This document shows positions 1-11,875 of a stretch of DNA of 64,000 nucleotides, piece by piece. This DNA is from Aurifilum marmelostoma (Eukaryota > Ascomycota > Sordariomycetes > Diaporthales > Cryphonectriaceae), in NCBI GenBank assembly GCA_027559495.1, contig JAMXSV010000007.1, forward strand, positions 496,001 through 560,000. The letters are read 5' to 3'. A program made the translations under genes and the position numbers. The notes beneath the pieces are model-generated. The model was not told the DNA's origin. It saw only the letters and a list, made by a program, of their open reading frames with translations, and made no database searches. Each line of letters opens with the position of its first letter. Within the stretch, counting starts at the first letter, position 1.

Positions 1-1230
1 TCCTATGTTAGCACCGTGGAGGCTAGCCTCGCCCGCGCCTTTGCCGACGGGCAGGACGAGCCGACCAACCGCATGAGCCTGCTGAACGACGAGCCTGATG
101 CCGAGGCGGACCCCCACGTTCCGCCTCATTTCTACCGCGAGCTCACCCGGACCGAGGAGGGCTGCAAGCTCCTCGAGCAGAAGGGACACTTCCTCGAGTT
201 TGCCAACACCATCCGGGAGTACGGCATGCATGCTGACGACCCCGAGGTGATGGTCAAGGTCAAGGGCTGCATGTGGGCCGTCGGCAACGTCGGCTCCATG
301 GATCGAGGCGCTCCGTTCCTCGAGAGCTGCGATGTGATCGAGCACATTGTGCGGATCGCAGAGCAGCACGAGGTGATGAGCATGCGGGGCACGGCCTTCT
401 TCGTGATGGGCCTGATCTCGAGGTCCGTCCACGGCCTTGAGATCCTGTCCGAGCTGGGCTGGGATGCGAACACGACCCCGATCGGGGTGTCGACAGGTTT
501 CTGTGTCCCGACGAACCTGTCCAAGTTCCTCTCCCTGCGGCCCTGGCGTCACCAGCTGGCAGCCTCGATCGCGCTGCCCAGCTCGCAGAGGACCGAGACA
601 GTCAGAGCTCCAGCCATGCCCTCACGGCCGCGGTCGGACTCGATGATGGAAGCCATGGGAGCCCCGAGCTCCATGTATGACAACATCCACACGGGCGCAT
701 TCGACGAGGACGGGGACGTGGAGCTAGACCCCAACCCCACGAACCACAAGATCCTCAGCCTGTTCATTGATCTGAGCAACACGGTCCGCTTCAGCAAGGC
801 GCGCAATGACCTCGTCGCGCTGAAGGAGAAGAGGCCACAGGGCTTCGCCAACGCGCAGGTATTCCGGCGCGTCGTGGCCCTCATGGAGGCGCACCACTAC
901 CGACTTCCAGCACGCCGCATGCTCGAGCTCTTTGAGCGGAGCGTGCTCCGCGAGGTCGTGTTCGGCGAGGAGAGCGACGACTCTGCGGACGAGGACTACA
1001 CCAGGCTTGCTACTGCGAGGTATGCGAGGTCGCAGCAGCAGCAGCAGCTAGGCGGGTGGCCACAGAGCAGCCAGGGCGAGGACAGCGACGACGACGACGA
1101 CGACGACGAGGAGGAGGAAGATGAGGAGAACGGACACCGCAGCTCGGGTGACGAGCAGGGCACGGAGAGACAGCGCAGCATCAGCGATCCGGCCGAGATC
1201 GAGACTCGAGAACGGCGCGGCACTGTCTGA
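1..1230 (+). CDS. TSC11: TORC2 subunit Rictor/Avo3 (Tsc11, Ste20-type), C-terminal part
   Basis: This is the last 409 residues of the scaffold subunit of TOR complex 2, which activates AGC kinases and controls actin and membrane homeostasis. The frame is open from base 1, so the gene starts upstream of the window. The family signature is the conserved C-terminal Rictor region: an E-G-C-K-LL stretch, a CMWAVGNVGS segment, and MRGTAFFVMGLISRS followed by G-x-E-I-L and GWD. After it comes a linker rich in Ser and Pro, then a helical segment (LSLFIDLSNTVRFSKARNDL, and a region ending FERSVLREVVFGE). The last 70 or so residues are low complexity: a Q5 run, a D/E tract of about 17 acidic residues and a basic/acidic tail. 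No intron is needed in the visible part. The family assignment rests on the conserved block; the tail is probably disordered. Confidence 0.88.
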   Translation, partial: SYVSTVEASLARAFADGQDEPTNRMSLLNDEPDAEADPHVPPHFYRELTRTEEGCKLLEQKGHFLEFANTIREYGMHADDPEVMVKVKGCMWAVGNVGSMDRGAPFLESCDVIEHIVRIAEQHEVMSMRGTAFFVMGLISRSVHGLEILSELGWDANTTPIGVSTGFCVPTNLSKFLSLRPWRHQLAASIALPSSQRTETVRAPAMPSRPRSDSMMEAMGAPSSMYDNIHTGAFDEDGDVELDPNPTNHKILSLFIDLSNTVRFSKARNDLVALKEKRPQGFANAQVFRRVVALMEAHHYRLPARRMLELFERSVLREVVFGEESDDSADEDYTRLATARYARSQQQQQLGGWPQSSQGEDSDDDDDDDEEEEDEENGHRSSGDEQGTERQRSISDPAEIETRERRGTV

Positions 1231-2330
1231 GGCCGATAACCTGTAGTTCCTCTTTTATCTTCTCCGGCCTTCTCCTCACAACACCTAGGCCAAGTCGTCG
1301 TATTTGGGCAGGGAAATACGGGCCAAGACGAGGCTTGCTCCTAAGGCAGCAGCAACACGTGCGTTTGAGGCGATTACGAGATCTGTACAATAGTATGGGG
1401 AACGAAAGCACGAATTCTTTCTTGCATCTGGTGCATATGGAATTTTGGAGGGGTTTAAAGGGGGCGGCGCCTGGGGGGGGGGGGAATTAGCGGCAGCGAT
1501 GGATATCTTTGGGGCGGGCGAGGCGTTAATCTGAATACCCTCATCACTGGAGTTTGTACGACTACTGGTTGTTTCTTGCCCTCCATTGTTGAAAAATGAA
1601 AGAAAAGTTCAAGGGTGAGCGAGAAGAAGACGGAAAAAGGGATGACTTCGCATCAATCGGAGTGCGAAAAGGTTGACGAATGCCGCTCAATGCTCAGAAT
1701 CTTATGATGCCCCTTCGTCGTAGAACCAGAAAAAAATTAAAAAAAAAGCGGATATCATGCAATGACAGAACACGAGGGGGAGGAGCAGCTGCGCAAGAAT
1801 ACTTTTTCCCTCTTTTATTTGAACTCCCAGATGAAAAAACGCTCGCGCCTCTTGCGTGTGTGCGTGTGTGTGTCTGCAGATCGATCGTGTGTTCCCCCCG
1901 AATCAGTGTCATAGTTTTCCTTCAGAACCGAAAACCAACCCTCCGATATCAGGAGAGACTGGATCATTGCTGAAGATGGATCGATTACGTGATGGCTTTT
2001 TTTTTTTCTTTTTCAGTTTGCTAGGCATGTAGGAGTTTCCAAGAAATATATGTGGGTGGGAAAGCCCGCTCGTCAACCTCCGTTTTTTGGCTTTTCTTGG
2101 GTCATTACAACAACAAATCAATACGTACATTCCGGCCCCCCTCACCACACTCAAGAACAACAACAACAGCACCACCATCGCCGACGGTTGGAATAATCAA
2201 CATCTCAACAATCTCATTCAGATTTCATGAGGCTGTAGCTCGCTAGATTTCGATGATCCTATAAGGTTCAAGGGTAACTTCTGAACCCCTCTCTATAGGA
2301 ACAAAAGAGAATAATAAGTCGTGGTTCAAG
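1231..2330. other. Intergenic region between TSC11 and THI20
   Basis: About 1.1 kb without a supportable gene. It holds a G run near 1476-1485, a (GT)-rich stretch near 1857-1877, T-rich tracts near 1999-2012 and a CAA-rich patch near 2150-2190. The patch lies just before the THI20 start and looks like a 5' leader. I looked for the conserved TPP riboswitch core here and in the first intron of the next gene and did not see it. Confidence 0.5.
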
Positions 2331-4586
2331 ATGGTCCAGGGCAAGGTGCTGCTGATCGCCGGCTCAGACAGCTCCGGCGGAGCGTGAGTATCTCCACCAC
2401 CTGCAACTACCCCATTCTATTTACGACGGTGGCATTATGCACCGATCTGCTTACATGGCCTTCTCACAGAGGTCTCGAGGCTGACCAAAAGGTCCTCGCC
2501 GCTCATGGGGTCTACGCGATGACGGCCACGACAGCCCTCACGGCGCAAAACACAACGGGCGTCATGGACATCCATCACGTCCCGCCTACGTTCCTGCGCA
2601 AGCAGATAGACGCTGTGCTCGACGATATCGGGGCTGACGTCGTCAAGACAGGCATGCTGGCGTCTGCAGCCACTATCTCCGCCGTGGCTGATGCCCTCTC
2701 GCAGCCCCGAGGCGCCGGCGGCAGCAGCAGCAGCAGCAGGCAGCTTGTCATCGACCCCGTCATGGTGGCCACCACTGGCGCTGAGCTGCTGCCGCATGAG
2801 GCGTTGCGGGAAATGCGCGAGAGACTGCTTCCACTGGCGACGGTGCTCACGCCTAATGTCCCCGAGGCGAAGATGCTGCTTGCTGATGCCGGCCTCGAGG
2901 CTGTGCAGATTGAGGGTGTTGCGGACCTGCAGGACGTGGGCAGCAGGCTGGTGGCGCTTGGACCCGAGTGGGTGCTTGTCAAGGGCGGACATGTGCCACT
3001 TCGTAAGGGGGACCTAAGGGTCGCCGAGAACGAGGGGGAGAGGGAGGTTGTGATTGATGTGCTGGTGGGGAGGGGAGGGGAGATTGTGAAGGTTGAGACG
3101 CCGTGGCGGGACACTAGGAACACGCACGGAACGGGGTGCTCGTTGGCATGTGAGTAAAATCCAACACCTAACTCCCAGAAATATCGATGAGGAGAAGGAG
3201 AAGCTGATGAGGCCGTGCCTCTTCTTTCTCCACAGCTGCCATCGCTGCGGGCCTCTCCAAGGGCATGGGCGTCCCAGACGCGGTGAGGGCGGCATGTCGA
3301 TATGTCGAGGCTGGCATCAGGACAGCGCCGGGTCTTGGGAAGGGAAGTGGACCTCTGAATCACTTCCACTCAAATTACACGCTGCCTTTTGCGCCGTAAG
3401 CAGGCCCCGTCCTCCACACCCTCGTCTCCTTCTCAACCGTATTCCCTCTACCAACCCCCCCCCCCCCCCCCTCCTCCTCCTCCTCTCTCTGACAATGTTT
3501 CAAATACGCAGTGGTCGCTTTGTGGAGTGGGTGTTGGAACGGCCGGACGTGGCGCCCGTGTGGCACCGCTTCGTCAACCATCCTTTCGTGATGGCGATGG
3601 GCGATGGGTCTCTGCCGCTGGAATCTTTCAAAGGCTATCTTGTCCAGGACTATCTGTACCTGGTGAACAATTTTCCCTCTCCTATCTGCTTCAGAACTCG
3701 TTTTATCAAGCTGAGTCCGATGCGTGGGCTTGTGCTGTTGGCTGACCGTCGCTTGTCGAGGTAGATACATTTTGCTCGTGCCAATGCCCTGGCGGCCTAC
3801 AAGGCGAAGAATTTAGCAGACATCAAAGCTGTCGGTTTTCTCTTACTTCGATCCTGTCTAACATGGTTCTCTTCTTGTGCTGACTCGCAGAGCAGGCATC
3901 TGAGATAGTACTGCACATCGAGAGGGAAACAAACCTGCACCTGACGTACTGTGAAGGCTTTGGCCTGTCTCGAGAAGAGATGGAGAAGACCGAGGAGAAG
4001 ATGGCCTGTACGGCCTACACCAGGTCTGGCTCCCCTCCCTTCCCCCCCCTCCTCTTCAAGTACCGGTTGATGATAGTTAGTACACCTGCTGACTCTCAGT
4101 CGTCCAAAAGATACGTCCTGGACATTGGGCAGTCCGAAGATTGGCTGGCGCTGCAGGTCGCTCTGGCACCCTGCTTGGTGGGCTACGGGGCCGTAGCAAA
4201 AATGCTCCACGGCGATGCGAGAACCAAGAGGCAAGGAAACCGGTACTGGGACTGGATCGAGAACTACGTCGCGGACGATTATGTGCAGGCTGTCAAGACT
4301 GGTTCTGGTGAGTCCCCCCTCTTTTCCCCCAATCTGGAAAAAGGTTGAATGGGCGACTGATTCGTCGCGTGGCTTTGTGTGTGTGTGTGGAAGACCTGCT
4401 CGAGAGGCACGCGGTCCTGCAGTCGACGTCACGGATAGAGGAGCTCGTGAGGATATTTGTCCATGCCACCAAGGTACGTTGTTGCTGCTGCTGCGATTGC
4501 TACTCGATAGCGATGCTGTTTGCTAACTCGCACAACCGAAAAATAAGATGGAGATTGGCTTCTGGGAGATGTTCCCATCAGTTTGA
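2331..4586 (+). CDS. THI20: Thiamine biosynthesis bifunctional enzyme: HMP/HMP-P kinase fused to TenA-type thiaminase II
   Basis: It phosphorylates hydroxymethylpyrimidine to the pyrophosphate used for thiamine phosphate synthesis; the TenA half salvages the pyrimidine from degraded thiamine. Nine exons: 2331-2383, 2470-3149, 3236-3395, 3512-3662, 3765-3830, 3896-4023, 4111-4307, 4394-4473, 4548-4586, giving 517 residues with all phases consistent. The kinase half shows AGSDSSGGAG at the N-terminus, VIDPVMVATTGAELL, LTPNVPEA, VLVKGGH and the catalytic-loop NTHGTGCSLASAIAAGL. The TenA half begins near residue 300 with YLVQDYLYL, HFARANALAAYKAKN, ETNLHLTYCEGFGLS, YVLDIGQSEDW, GYGAVAKML, GNRYWDWIENYV and ends EIGFWEMFPSV. 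The start is the ATG just before KVLLIAGSDSSGG. Exon 5/6 is uncertain: the donor may be gtcggt at 3831, or gttttc at 3835 with acceptor at 3890, which adds three residues. The fungal fusion is complete, so the protein should be cytosolic and active. Confidence 0.93.
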
Positions 4587-4924
4587 TGCCGCATACTTGA
4601 CTTGGAGGGCGGTTTGCGACGTCCAAGGAGAAGGTGGCCTCGAGAAAGAAGGATTCACGAGGCTCGCCACAGCCCACAACTGCTTGTAGTGCATTTGATC
4701 ATTTGCTACACGCGCACGTCCGTCGTCACTTCCTCGGCAAACAGCAGCCTGCTTGCTTCGCAGAGGGCAGGGACGACCAGAGCTGCTAGCGGTCCTCTGC
4801 CTAGAGGCTTCCAACCTTCCTCGCTTGAAAGTGCGACAGCAGTGGGGAGGAGCGTGCGCCAGGATCAACAGTGCTTACGAGGGCTGTCTTTAGGACCGCT
4901 TACATTCAATAGAGGACTTTTCAT

Positions 4925-4933
<9 letters not shown>

Positions 4934-4991
<58 letters not shown>
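4934..4991 (+). repeat. (CAG)19 microsatellite
   Basis: An uninterrupted CAG run of about 19 copies, preceded directly by about four CAT units, lies 350 bp downstream of the THI20 stop codon. It is not in a supportable coding frame. Confidence 0.9.
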
Positions 4992-4995
<4 letters not shown>

Positions 4996-7900
4996 AGCAC
5001 GATCATTATACCGCTTTGCCCACATTTTCATAGAGACCAGAAGCCCTGCGTTGACGTTATTCTCTTCAATAGGTCCATTACTCGATGCCCACGACGAAGG
5101 CCTGACCAAAGACAAGCAACATCCGAGGTCTGAGCCCTTGTGCGTCAATCGATCGCTTCCTCCTTCGTTCCTCCGGCCCAGTGCATGTCGCCAGTTCCTC
5201 CCCCGGCGTCGTGTCCAGCCCCGTTATGTCGGGGCAACCCATTCGCCGGCGGGAGCCAGCCTCGATGATGCAGCGGCGCCCTGGTGGACGAACAGAGGTC
5301 ACGCAGAGCCTGGGCCCAAATTGGAGAGGAGGAGGGCTGGAGTATACTCCACTACACTGCCAGGCATCTCAATCAAGTCCTGCCACCCAGCACGACATCC
5401 ACATAAATCATCTCCGATGCAACAGCAGTAACAACAGCCAGCGGAAACCCACTAAGGAGTTGAGAGCCGAACAAACCGTCCACGGCTTCGGCATCCGCAA
5501 CGGACACCGTCTATAATTCAAAAAGGTCTACTACAGCATGTGATGTGGACACTCGCGCCCTTCGCCAAGAAGGTAGTTCGCGTGCTGTGGCTCGTCTCGA
5601 AACCCCACACTCATCGATTTCCCTCTGTCTTAGCAGCTGTCGGCAAGACCACGTTAGCAGTACCGGAGGACTTTACACGCAGCAAAGCGGCCGTCAGAGA
5701 AAGGGCGGGATGGGAGAGACACGCCAAAGGACGCTTGAGCGCGGCAAGACAAGGGACGAGACACACGACAGTCACGGTCAGTAGGCAAACGCTACGGTGC
5801 GGCAATATTGTACTGTGTCTGAACCACGAGACAACAGAAAAAGAGGGGAAGAAAAGAAAAGGTCCTGACGCCTGCGAGGGTAAGGTTTCTGTTTTCCGAG
5901 CTATGTGCACAGCTCTCTTTCACTTCACTCAGCTGCGTAATCCTTGATCAAAAGGTTTTCGTATTGTTTCTGCATATGAGAGTTTTTGTGCCGATCAGGT
6001 GTCACCGTCGGATGCAGCCAGCAACAAGTCGTTTTCCCTATGCCGCACCCGGCGACCTCTCCCTCAACTGCCGTCACCGTCACGAGTTTGCATATGCACA
6101 GCCACCTCCGAACGGGGACAAAGGCCTAGAACAGATCATCATCTACGACGGATGTGTCATTGCTGTGATCTTTTGTTGGAGGTCTTTGGCCCAACAAACA
6201 TGGTGGGGAAGGCTGTCTATCGTATGAGAGAGAGAAAAGATGGCAAGGCTTGCCTGCCTGGCCTTAGCGGAAGCACGGTCCCCGCGACTCAACATACAGT
6301 AGGCTGCGCAAGCCTGACCCAAGAAGGGGATCGATCGACTTTGGACCGAGCATAGCCTCTAGGCTGTCCTCGGCGGGAGAAAGAGGAGGACCGGGGGGCG
6401 GGGGCGGGGGCGTGTACCGACTTGCTCGTGCGAGCTGGGAGGCAGAACAGCCTAGCGCAAGGCTACGGAGGAAGACAGAACCTCGCGTCTGCCGGAGCTT
6501 TTCGAGGGTCTACCTCGATGCTAGTGAGGGTCGAGATGGGTGCTTCCCTATTGGCAGTCGAGTCACGTCGACGGACCATCAACACACAAATGACAAGAAC
6601 ACACCACTCTCGTCAGGGATGAGCTGCTGTGAATCGGATAGCTACACACAGCCAATGGCAGGATGGTACTACTACAGTCTTCCAGTGGGGGGTGTGTTTG
6701 TGTGTATGTGTATGTCCTCACCCCTCCCGGGGTGAAGGACAAGGCCGAGGAGGAAGAGTGATGGGACAGTTGATCACAATACTTGGTACCCCTCCGCGTC
6801 ACTGACCCATCGAAATTCTGCGGGACATGATATCAGTATTGCCTACCCACATGGACGCCCAGCCACAAAACCAAGCTGACGACTCGTGAGATCGATCATG
6901 AGCACGCACACTGGGATTGAGAAGACGCAGGGTAAAAGGGAGACGGGGGCCGCCATTCCCCCCCTTGCGTTGAGAGTCAAGTCAACGCTCCTCCGTTCTC
7001 AAGTGACAAGGACGGATCAGAAACGAGAGTACACTTGGTCCAGAAATCCCTCTTCTGCCTGTGGCCCTCAAAGATCACCAACCAGCTCCAGGCGGTCCTC
7101 GTCAGGCCTTGCCAGGGGGAGGGGGGCGAGACCTTCTGGCCTAGCCATGTACCTCTCTCCCTATCTCGTACTCACACTTTCACACACTCTCTCTTCCCTC
7201 TCCCCCCGTGCAAATAAAGACCCAGTCCTCACACTAGCTCGTCGACTGGCGCCATCTCCACCCCTTAGGCTCGCTGCTGTCGAAGTACCTTCTACCACAG
7301 TACATGCCAGCTGAGCAAGTCACTTCCTCTCAGCTCTTGTCAAGGCGCCCGCACAGACAAAGTGGGCGATAGGGTGGGGCCATGCCGGAAACCGCTCGCA
7401 GAGGAAAAGAGAGGAGAGAGAGATCGAGAGGGGAATCAAGAATAGGACGTGCGTTCCCGGTCCATGACTGCAGAGATCTGTGTCAGCCGACGATAATCGA
7501 TGCCTCATTCGATATACGGCGGACAAAGACCCGGTCAGCCGGCCTAGCGCTTTGTTGACTAACTGGGCGCAGCCCTTTCTCTCTCTGGTTGCTGGGCACA
7601 TTTGTTGTCACAAGAAAAAAGACTCTGAGAAAAGTGACACATGAAGATGACGACTCGATCGGGATGCTTGCTTGAGTCCAGAAGAGGAGGACGAAGGAGG
7701 CGCAGCCAATGAGACGGGCGAGCGAGAGAAAGATGAGCTTGTGAGGCCTTTACACTTGGTCCTCGTCGGGAAAAGAAGCCATCACAGGCCAGCGTGTCTG
7801 GCCATCATCTCCCATCCCGTGGCCACGAGCTGACCTGTTTTTTCTTTTTTCCTTCTTTTTTTTCTTTTCCCCCTTCCCTGGCAGGCCACCGTCTCTCACA

Positions 7901-10900
7901 CCACCAAGCACAACGATGGGGAACTTTTGCATCACCTTTTCGTGTGTCCAATCTGGTCTCCTGGTGGATTCCTTGAACCCCTTCCCACAGGCGCGTCACT
8001 ATACTGCAACCGCGCTGGTCTTCCCGCGGACACTTGCCCGTAGTCCTTCGGCAGATGAACAGTGCCGGCTTTGAAAGTGGGTTTCAAAGCGCACCGCACC
8101 GCTTTCGCGTGGTGCGCCGTCTCCCTTCGAGCATCCACCTCGAAGGCCACCTCACCACCGTACAGACGAGGCCAGCCTGCCAGCCCGCCTACGGTGAAAA
8201 TGCCCATGATGAGGGCAGGGGATGGGATGAAAGGGGGGGGGGGGGGGGCGGTGGGCAAGCCGGCCAAACACTATCCTCGGTGACAGGCACGACCGTCTTT
8301 CAATTCTACTCCACCCAAAAAAGACAGTTTCCTTTTTTTGGTTGATGTACAGAGGCCAGCAGGCGCACCAGGCGGCTCAGCCCTGCCATCATTAGGCCGG
8401 AACTGCTTCACTAAATCGGCTGGAGCCGGGGGCGGTGAGTGCTTGTCCTCAGAGGATCTGTTTCGTGGTCAGTCGTGAGCATGTGCTGGACAAGAGACAA
8501 TCAGAGCGTCATTCAGCTTGAGGGTTCTAGACCACCAGGGCCAGGGCCTGTGGTAAAAAACCTGGTTTCGAGGCGCTTTGTCTGCATGGGGGAACAACCG
8601 CCAATGTCGATACTCAGGACATGGTGGGGGAAGGGATGCATTCGTCCATGGCATGGCAAAGCATTACGTGGATTATGTTGATCAGCCTCAGCTCCCCTCC
8701 CCCCCTCAAGACACTCCACCTCAGCTCTCGACAGCTCTTCTCGTTGGGGGGGGGGGGGTTGGGGGCCCTGTTGAAGGGTGGGTTTACTCGGCCGAGCGAT
8801 CATAGATTGCTACCTGGTACAGAACAAGGTCTTGCGGTCCTGCCTGTCCAGCGCCGCCTGCAGAAGGTGTGATGTGACGCGCTTGGCATGGCACCATTCT
8901 ACTATGCATGCGCGGTACGAAGATTGAGAACCCCCCCTGTACAATAGGCCATCGGGGGCCCCGACAAGGACATATTGCAGGTTACTACACACTGTCACAG
9001 CAGAGCAGTGTTACTGCAGCGCAAGCAAACCCACCCACCCTGCCTCCTGCACAACAGAGCCACAGGCCTAGCCCGGTCCAACCAGTGTGCTGTAGCTACT
9101 AAACCTTAAAAACTCTATTGCTTGGCCTGAGGGCCTCCCCTCCTAGAGAGGGAGGGGGGGGGAGGAGGCTTTTTTTTCCCTTCTCCCTTTTTTTCCACCT
9201 CGTAATGCAACCCCGCCCTGTGGTCAGCGCGGAAGAACGAGGGTCCCTAGGAAGACTGGCTGAGATTCCCCGCCAGAGAGGACGCTGAGCGAGAAAGACA
9301 TACTATGTAGAGTAAGAAAGAGGTCTAGGACTGTAGTAGTGCTGTGGGTCAAGATACTGCCGTTATGGGAGCTTTTTGCGAGTGGGTTATTTTTCTTTGG
9401 TCCGTCCCTCTCTCCCCACACACACACTTTTTTTGTGGTATGGGAAATATTTCCTAGCAAGCAAACCTGCTTCTTTCCCCTCCGATATCCCATACCTGGC
9501 CATCGAGTCCCGACCCACCAATTTTCTCTTTCCGATCCAAAGATTTTACTCACTCTTGCGGTCGACCCCCCTTTCCTTTCCTTTCTTTCTTGCTCATGGT
9601 TTGGGGACAGCCAATGAAAACAGAGAGACTCGGAACGAGAGTCGTGACGTAGAGGGCTTGGAAGAGGGGAGGGAGAGTGGAAACCCATCGGAAGAGGAAT
9701 AGGGCATGGGACAATGCGGGCTGGAAGATTGGGTGGGACACTGTGTGGCTACTCATGAGTGAGGGAGAGAGCAGAGGGAGGAGAGAGGAGGGGGGGGGGG
9801 AGGAAGGGAAGAGGTCACTCATTCACACTCTCGACCACAGCAAGCCGTCAGGAAGAAAGGGGGAGGGACGGGGAAGGGTGGTGCGTGTTGGAGGAAACAT
9901 TGGTACATTCTGCATTTCCTCTCGAATTCTATTTTCTTTTTTCACTTTTTTCTTCAGCTTGTCAGAACAAGACCTGATTCATGAGCCGCCGTTCACCTCA
10001 GGAAGCAAATACTCGCCCAAATTAAGATTGGACGAACGCCGCATCTGGCATATACATGCTATGGGCACGTACATTGTGAAAGTATCCCCCCTTCCCCCCC
10101 CCCACCCCTCCCTTCCAATTCCTACCAAGTTTAGTCTTCTTTTGTGACCCCTTCCCCAGCTGTCTCTCTCTCTCTCTCTCCATAGAAAAGCCAATAAAAA
10201 GCCAAGAGATGAGAACAGCACAGACGCTGTTGCGCTAGGTGAACCAGGAAGCCCCCTCCCGTTTCTTATACCACAGTTCCTCGTCGACGATTCAGACCCT
10301 AGATCGGTTTTGTAGCCTAGAACAAAGGGAGGTGATGAAGGGGAGGGTAGGAGAGGGGAGGGGGGGAGGGGGAGAGAGAAGAAACCAACCACCACACCCC
10401 CCCCCCCAACCCGTGAGATGCCGTTTTGGGACGCCGTGAGTTGATTTTGTTGGGGTGGCACCGGAAAAGACCATCTCCGGCTTCCCCTTCCAGTTCCCAC
10501 TACCACGAACCTGTTTCCCGTCCCCCCCCCTGGGCCAGTTCCTTGTGAAGGGGAAAAGGAAAGGAAAGGAGAGGAGAGTCTCTGGTATCCCCTCTATTTC
10601 TTCCTCCGTGCCTTTTTTTTTCTTCTTTTTTTTTCGTTTCTCCACATTGACCAACTTGCGGAACAAAAGATCCTGAGAGCTGAAAAACAAAAAAGGACAG
10701 GCAAGGACATGCATATCCCTTGAAGCAGTGAAACAGGCAATGCCAGCATATTCTCCTTGACAAGGCGGGGGGGGGGGGGGAAGAGGGTTGGAGGGCGAGG
10801 CAGGTTTCTCTCTCTTGTCTTTTAGCTTTCTCATCTGATCTTGTGTAAGAGAGAGAGATGGAGAAACCGAAACAAACCCCTCCTTATGGTTATTTGTTAT

Positions 10901-11804
10901 GATATTCTTATTCTTGGTAGATCAAACAAATACTTTGCATGTCTTGCCGTGCTTTTTGATGGAATGCGGTTTGTCCTTGAGGGGGGGACGGATGGCCGAG
11001 TCACTTGTACACAACCATCATCTTCTTCTGTCTCTTCTTCTCATGCCATGGGTTCCGTGAGCAACATGTTTTTTTTTCTTGTTCTCTTGTCTCGCTCTCT
11101 CTCTGTCTCTTGCTTGCTGGCGTGGTTCCGACAATCTGGTTGTGGGTGGAGTTATACGGATACTGGTGGATCAACCATCTTTAGGCAGACACCAAGCTCT
11201 ACAAGTAATAGCAGCCCTCGATGATGGATGGGGTGGAGGTGACATCGTCGCCGGCCCCCTCCCCCCGTCCCCCCCCCTTGGTCAGCACCCTTTCCCCCCC
11301 TCCCCCCTTCTCAAGCGTACCCGCCTCGAGGAGCCACTGAGGAAAGGCCCGGTGGGAATGGCCTCTTAATTCTTCTTCCCGTCTCTCTCGAAAATGCAAT
11401 TTTAACACCGTCGGACCCGAATTGCCTTGCCAAGCAATTGTGGTGAGCTGATGGGGGAGGGCCCGCAGCAGAGCAAAACAGCTCATCGATCCACTGCCCT
11501 TAGCGGATTCCAGAGAGATAGAATCAAATAATAAAAAATTTCCGTCATCTCCTTTATCGATTTGCACGATCCTCGGTTGGAACACTCCACAGGCGCTTGG
11601 ATAAGAGAGAGGTCAGGGTGTTCCAGTAAGGACCATTACTATTGTGCTTAGATCTTTGGTTACCCTTCCGATGTCAGTATGCATGGTGCCACAGTGGGCG
11701 TCAGCAACAAAGGCGGTGACTGCGGCTGTTTCTTTTTGAAACTAGCCATCTGTCATCCCAGATTGTAATTAGGCGTGAAGCACACACATATACCATGTCC
11801 TCGT

Positions 11805-11875
11805 GATGATGATGATGATGATGATGATGATGGGGGGTGTGTGTGTGCGTGTGTGTGCGTGTGTGTGCGCTGGCA
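11805..11875 (+). repeat. (GAT)9 followed by interrupted (GT)n
   Basis: Nine GAT units run to 11831, then a short G tract and a GT-rich stretch broken by GTGC units. The long open frame on the minus strand here is only translated repeat (poly-His and His-Thr). Confidence 0.85.

Noticed and set aside
1680..2470. Possible TPP riboswitch in the leader or first intron of THI20
   Set aside because: I looked for the conserved CUGAGA-type and GGAUAAU-type core elements and did not see them in the right order.
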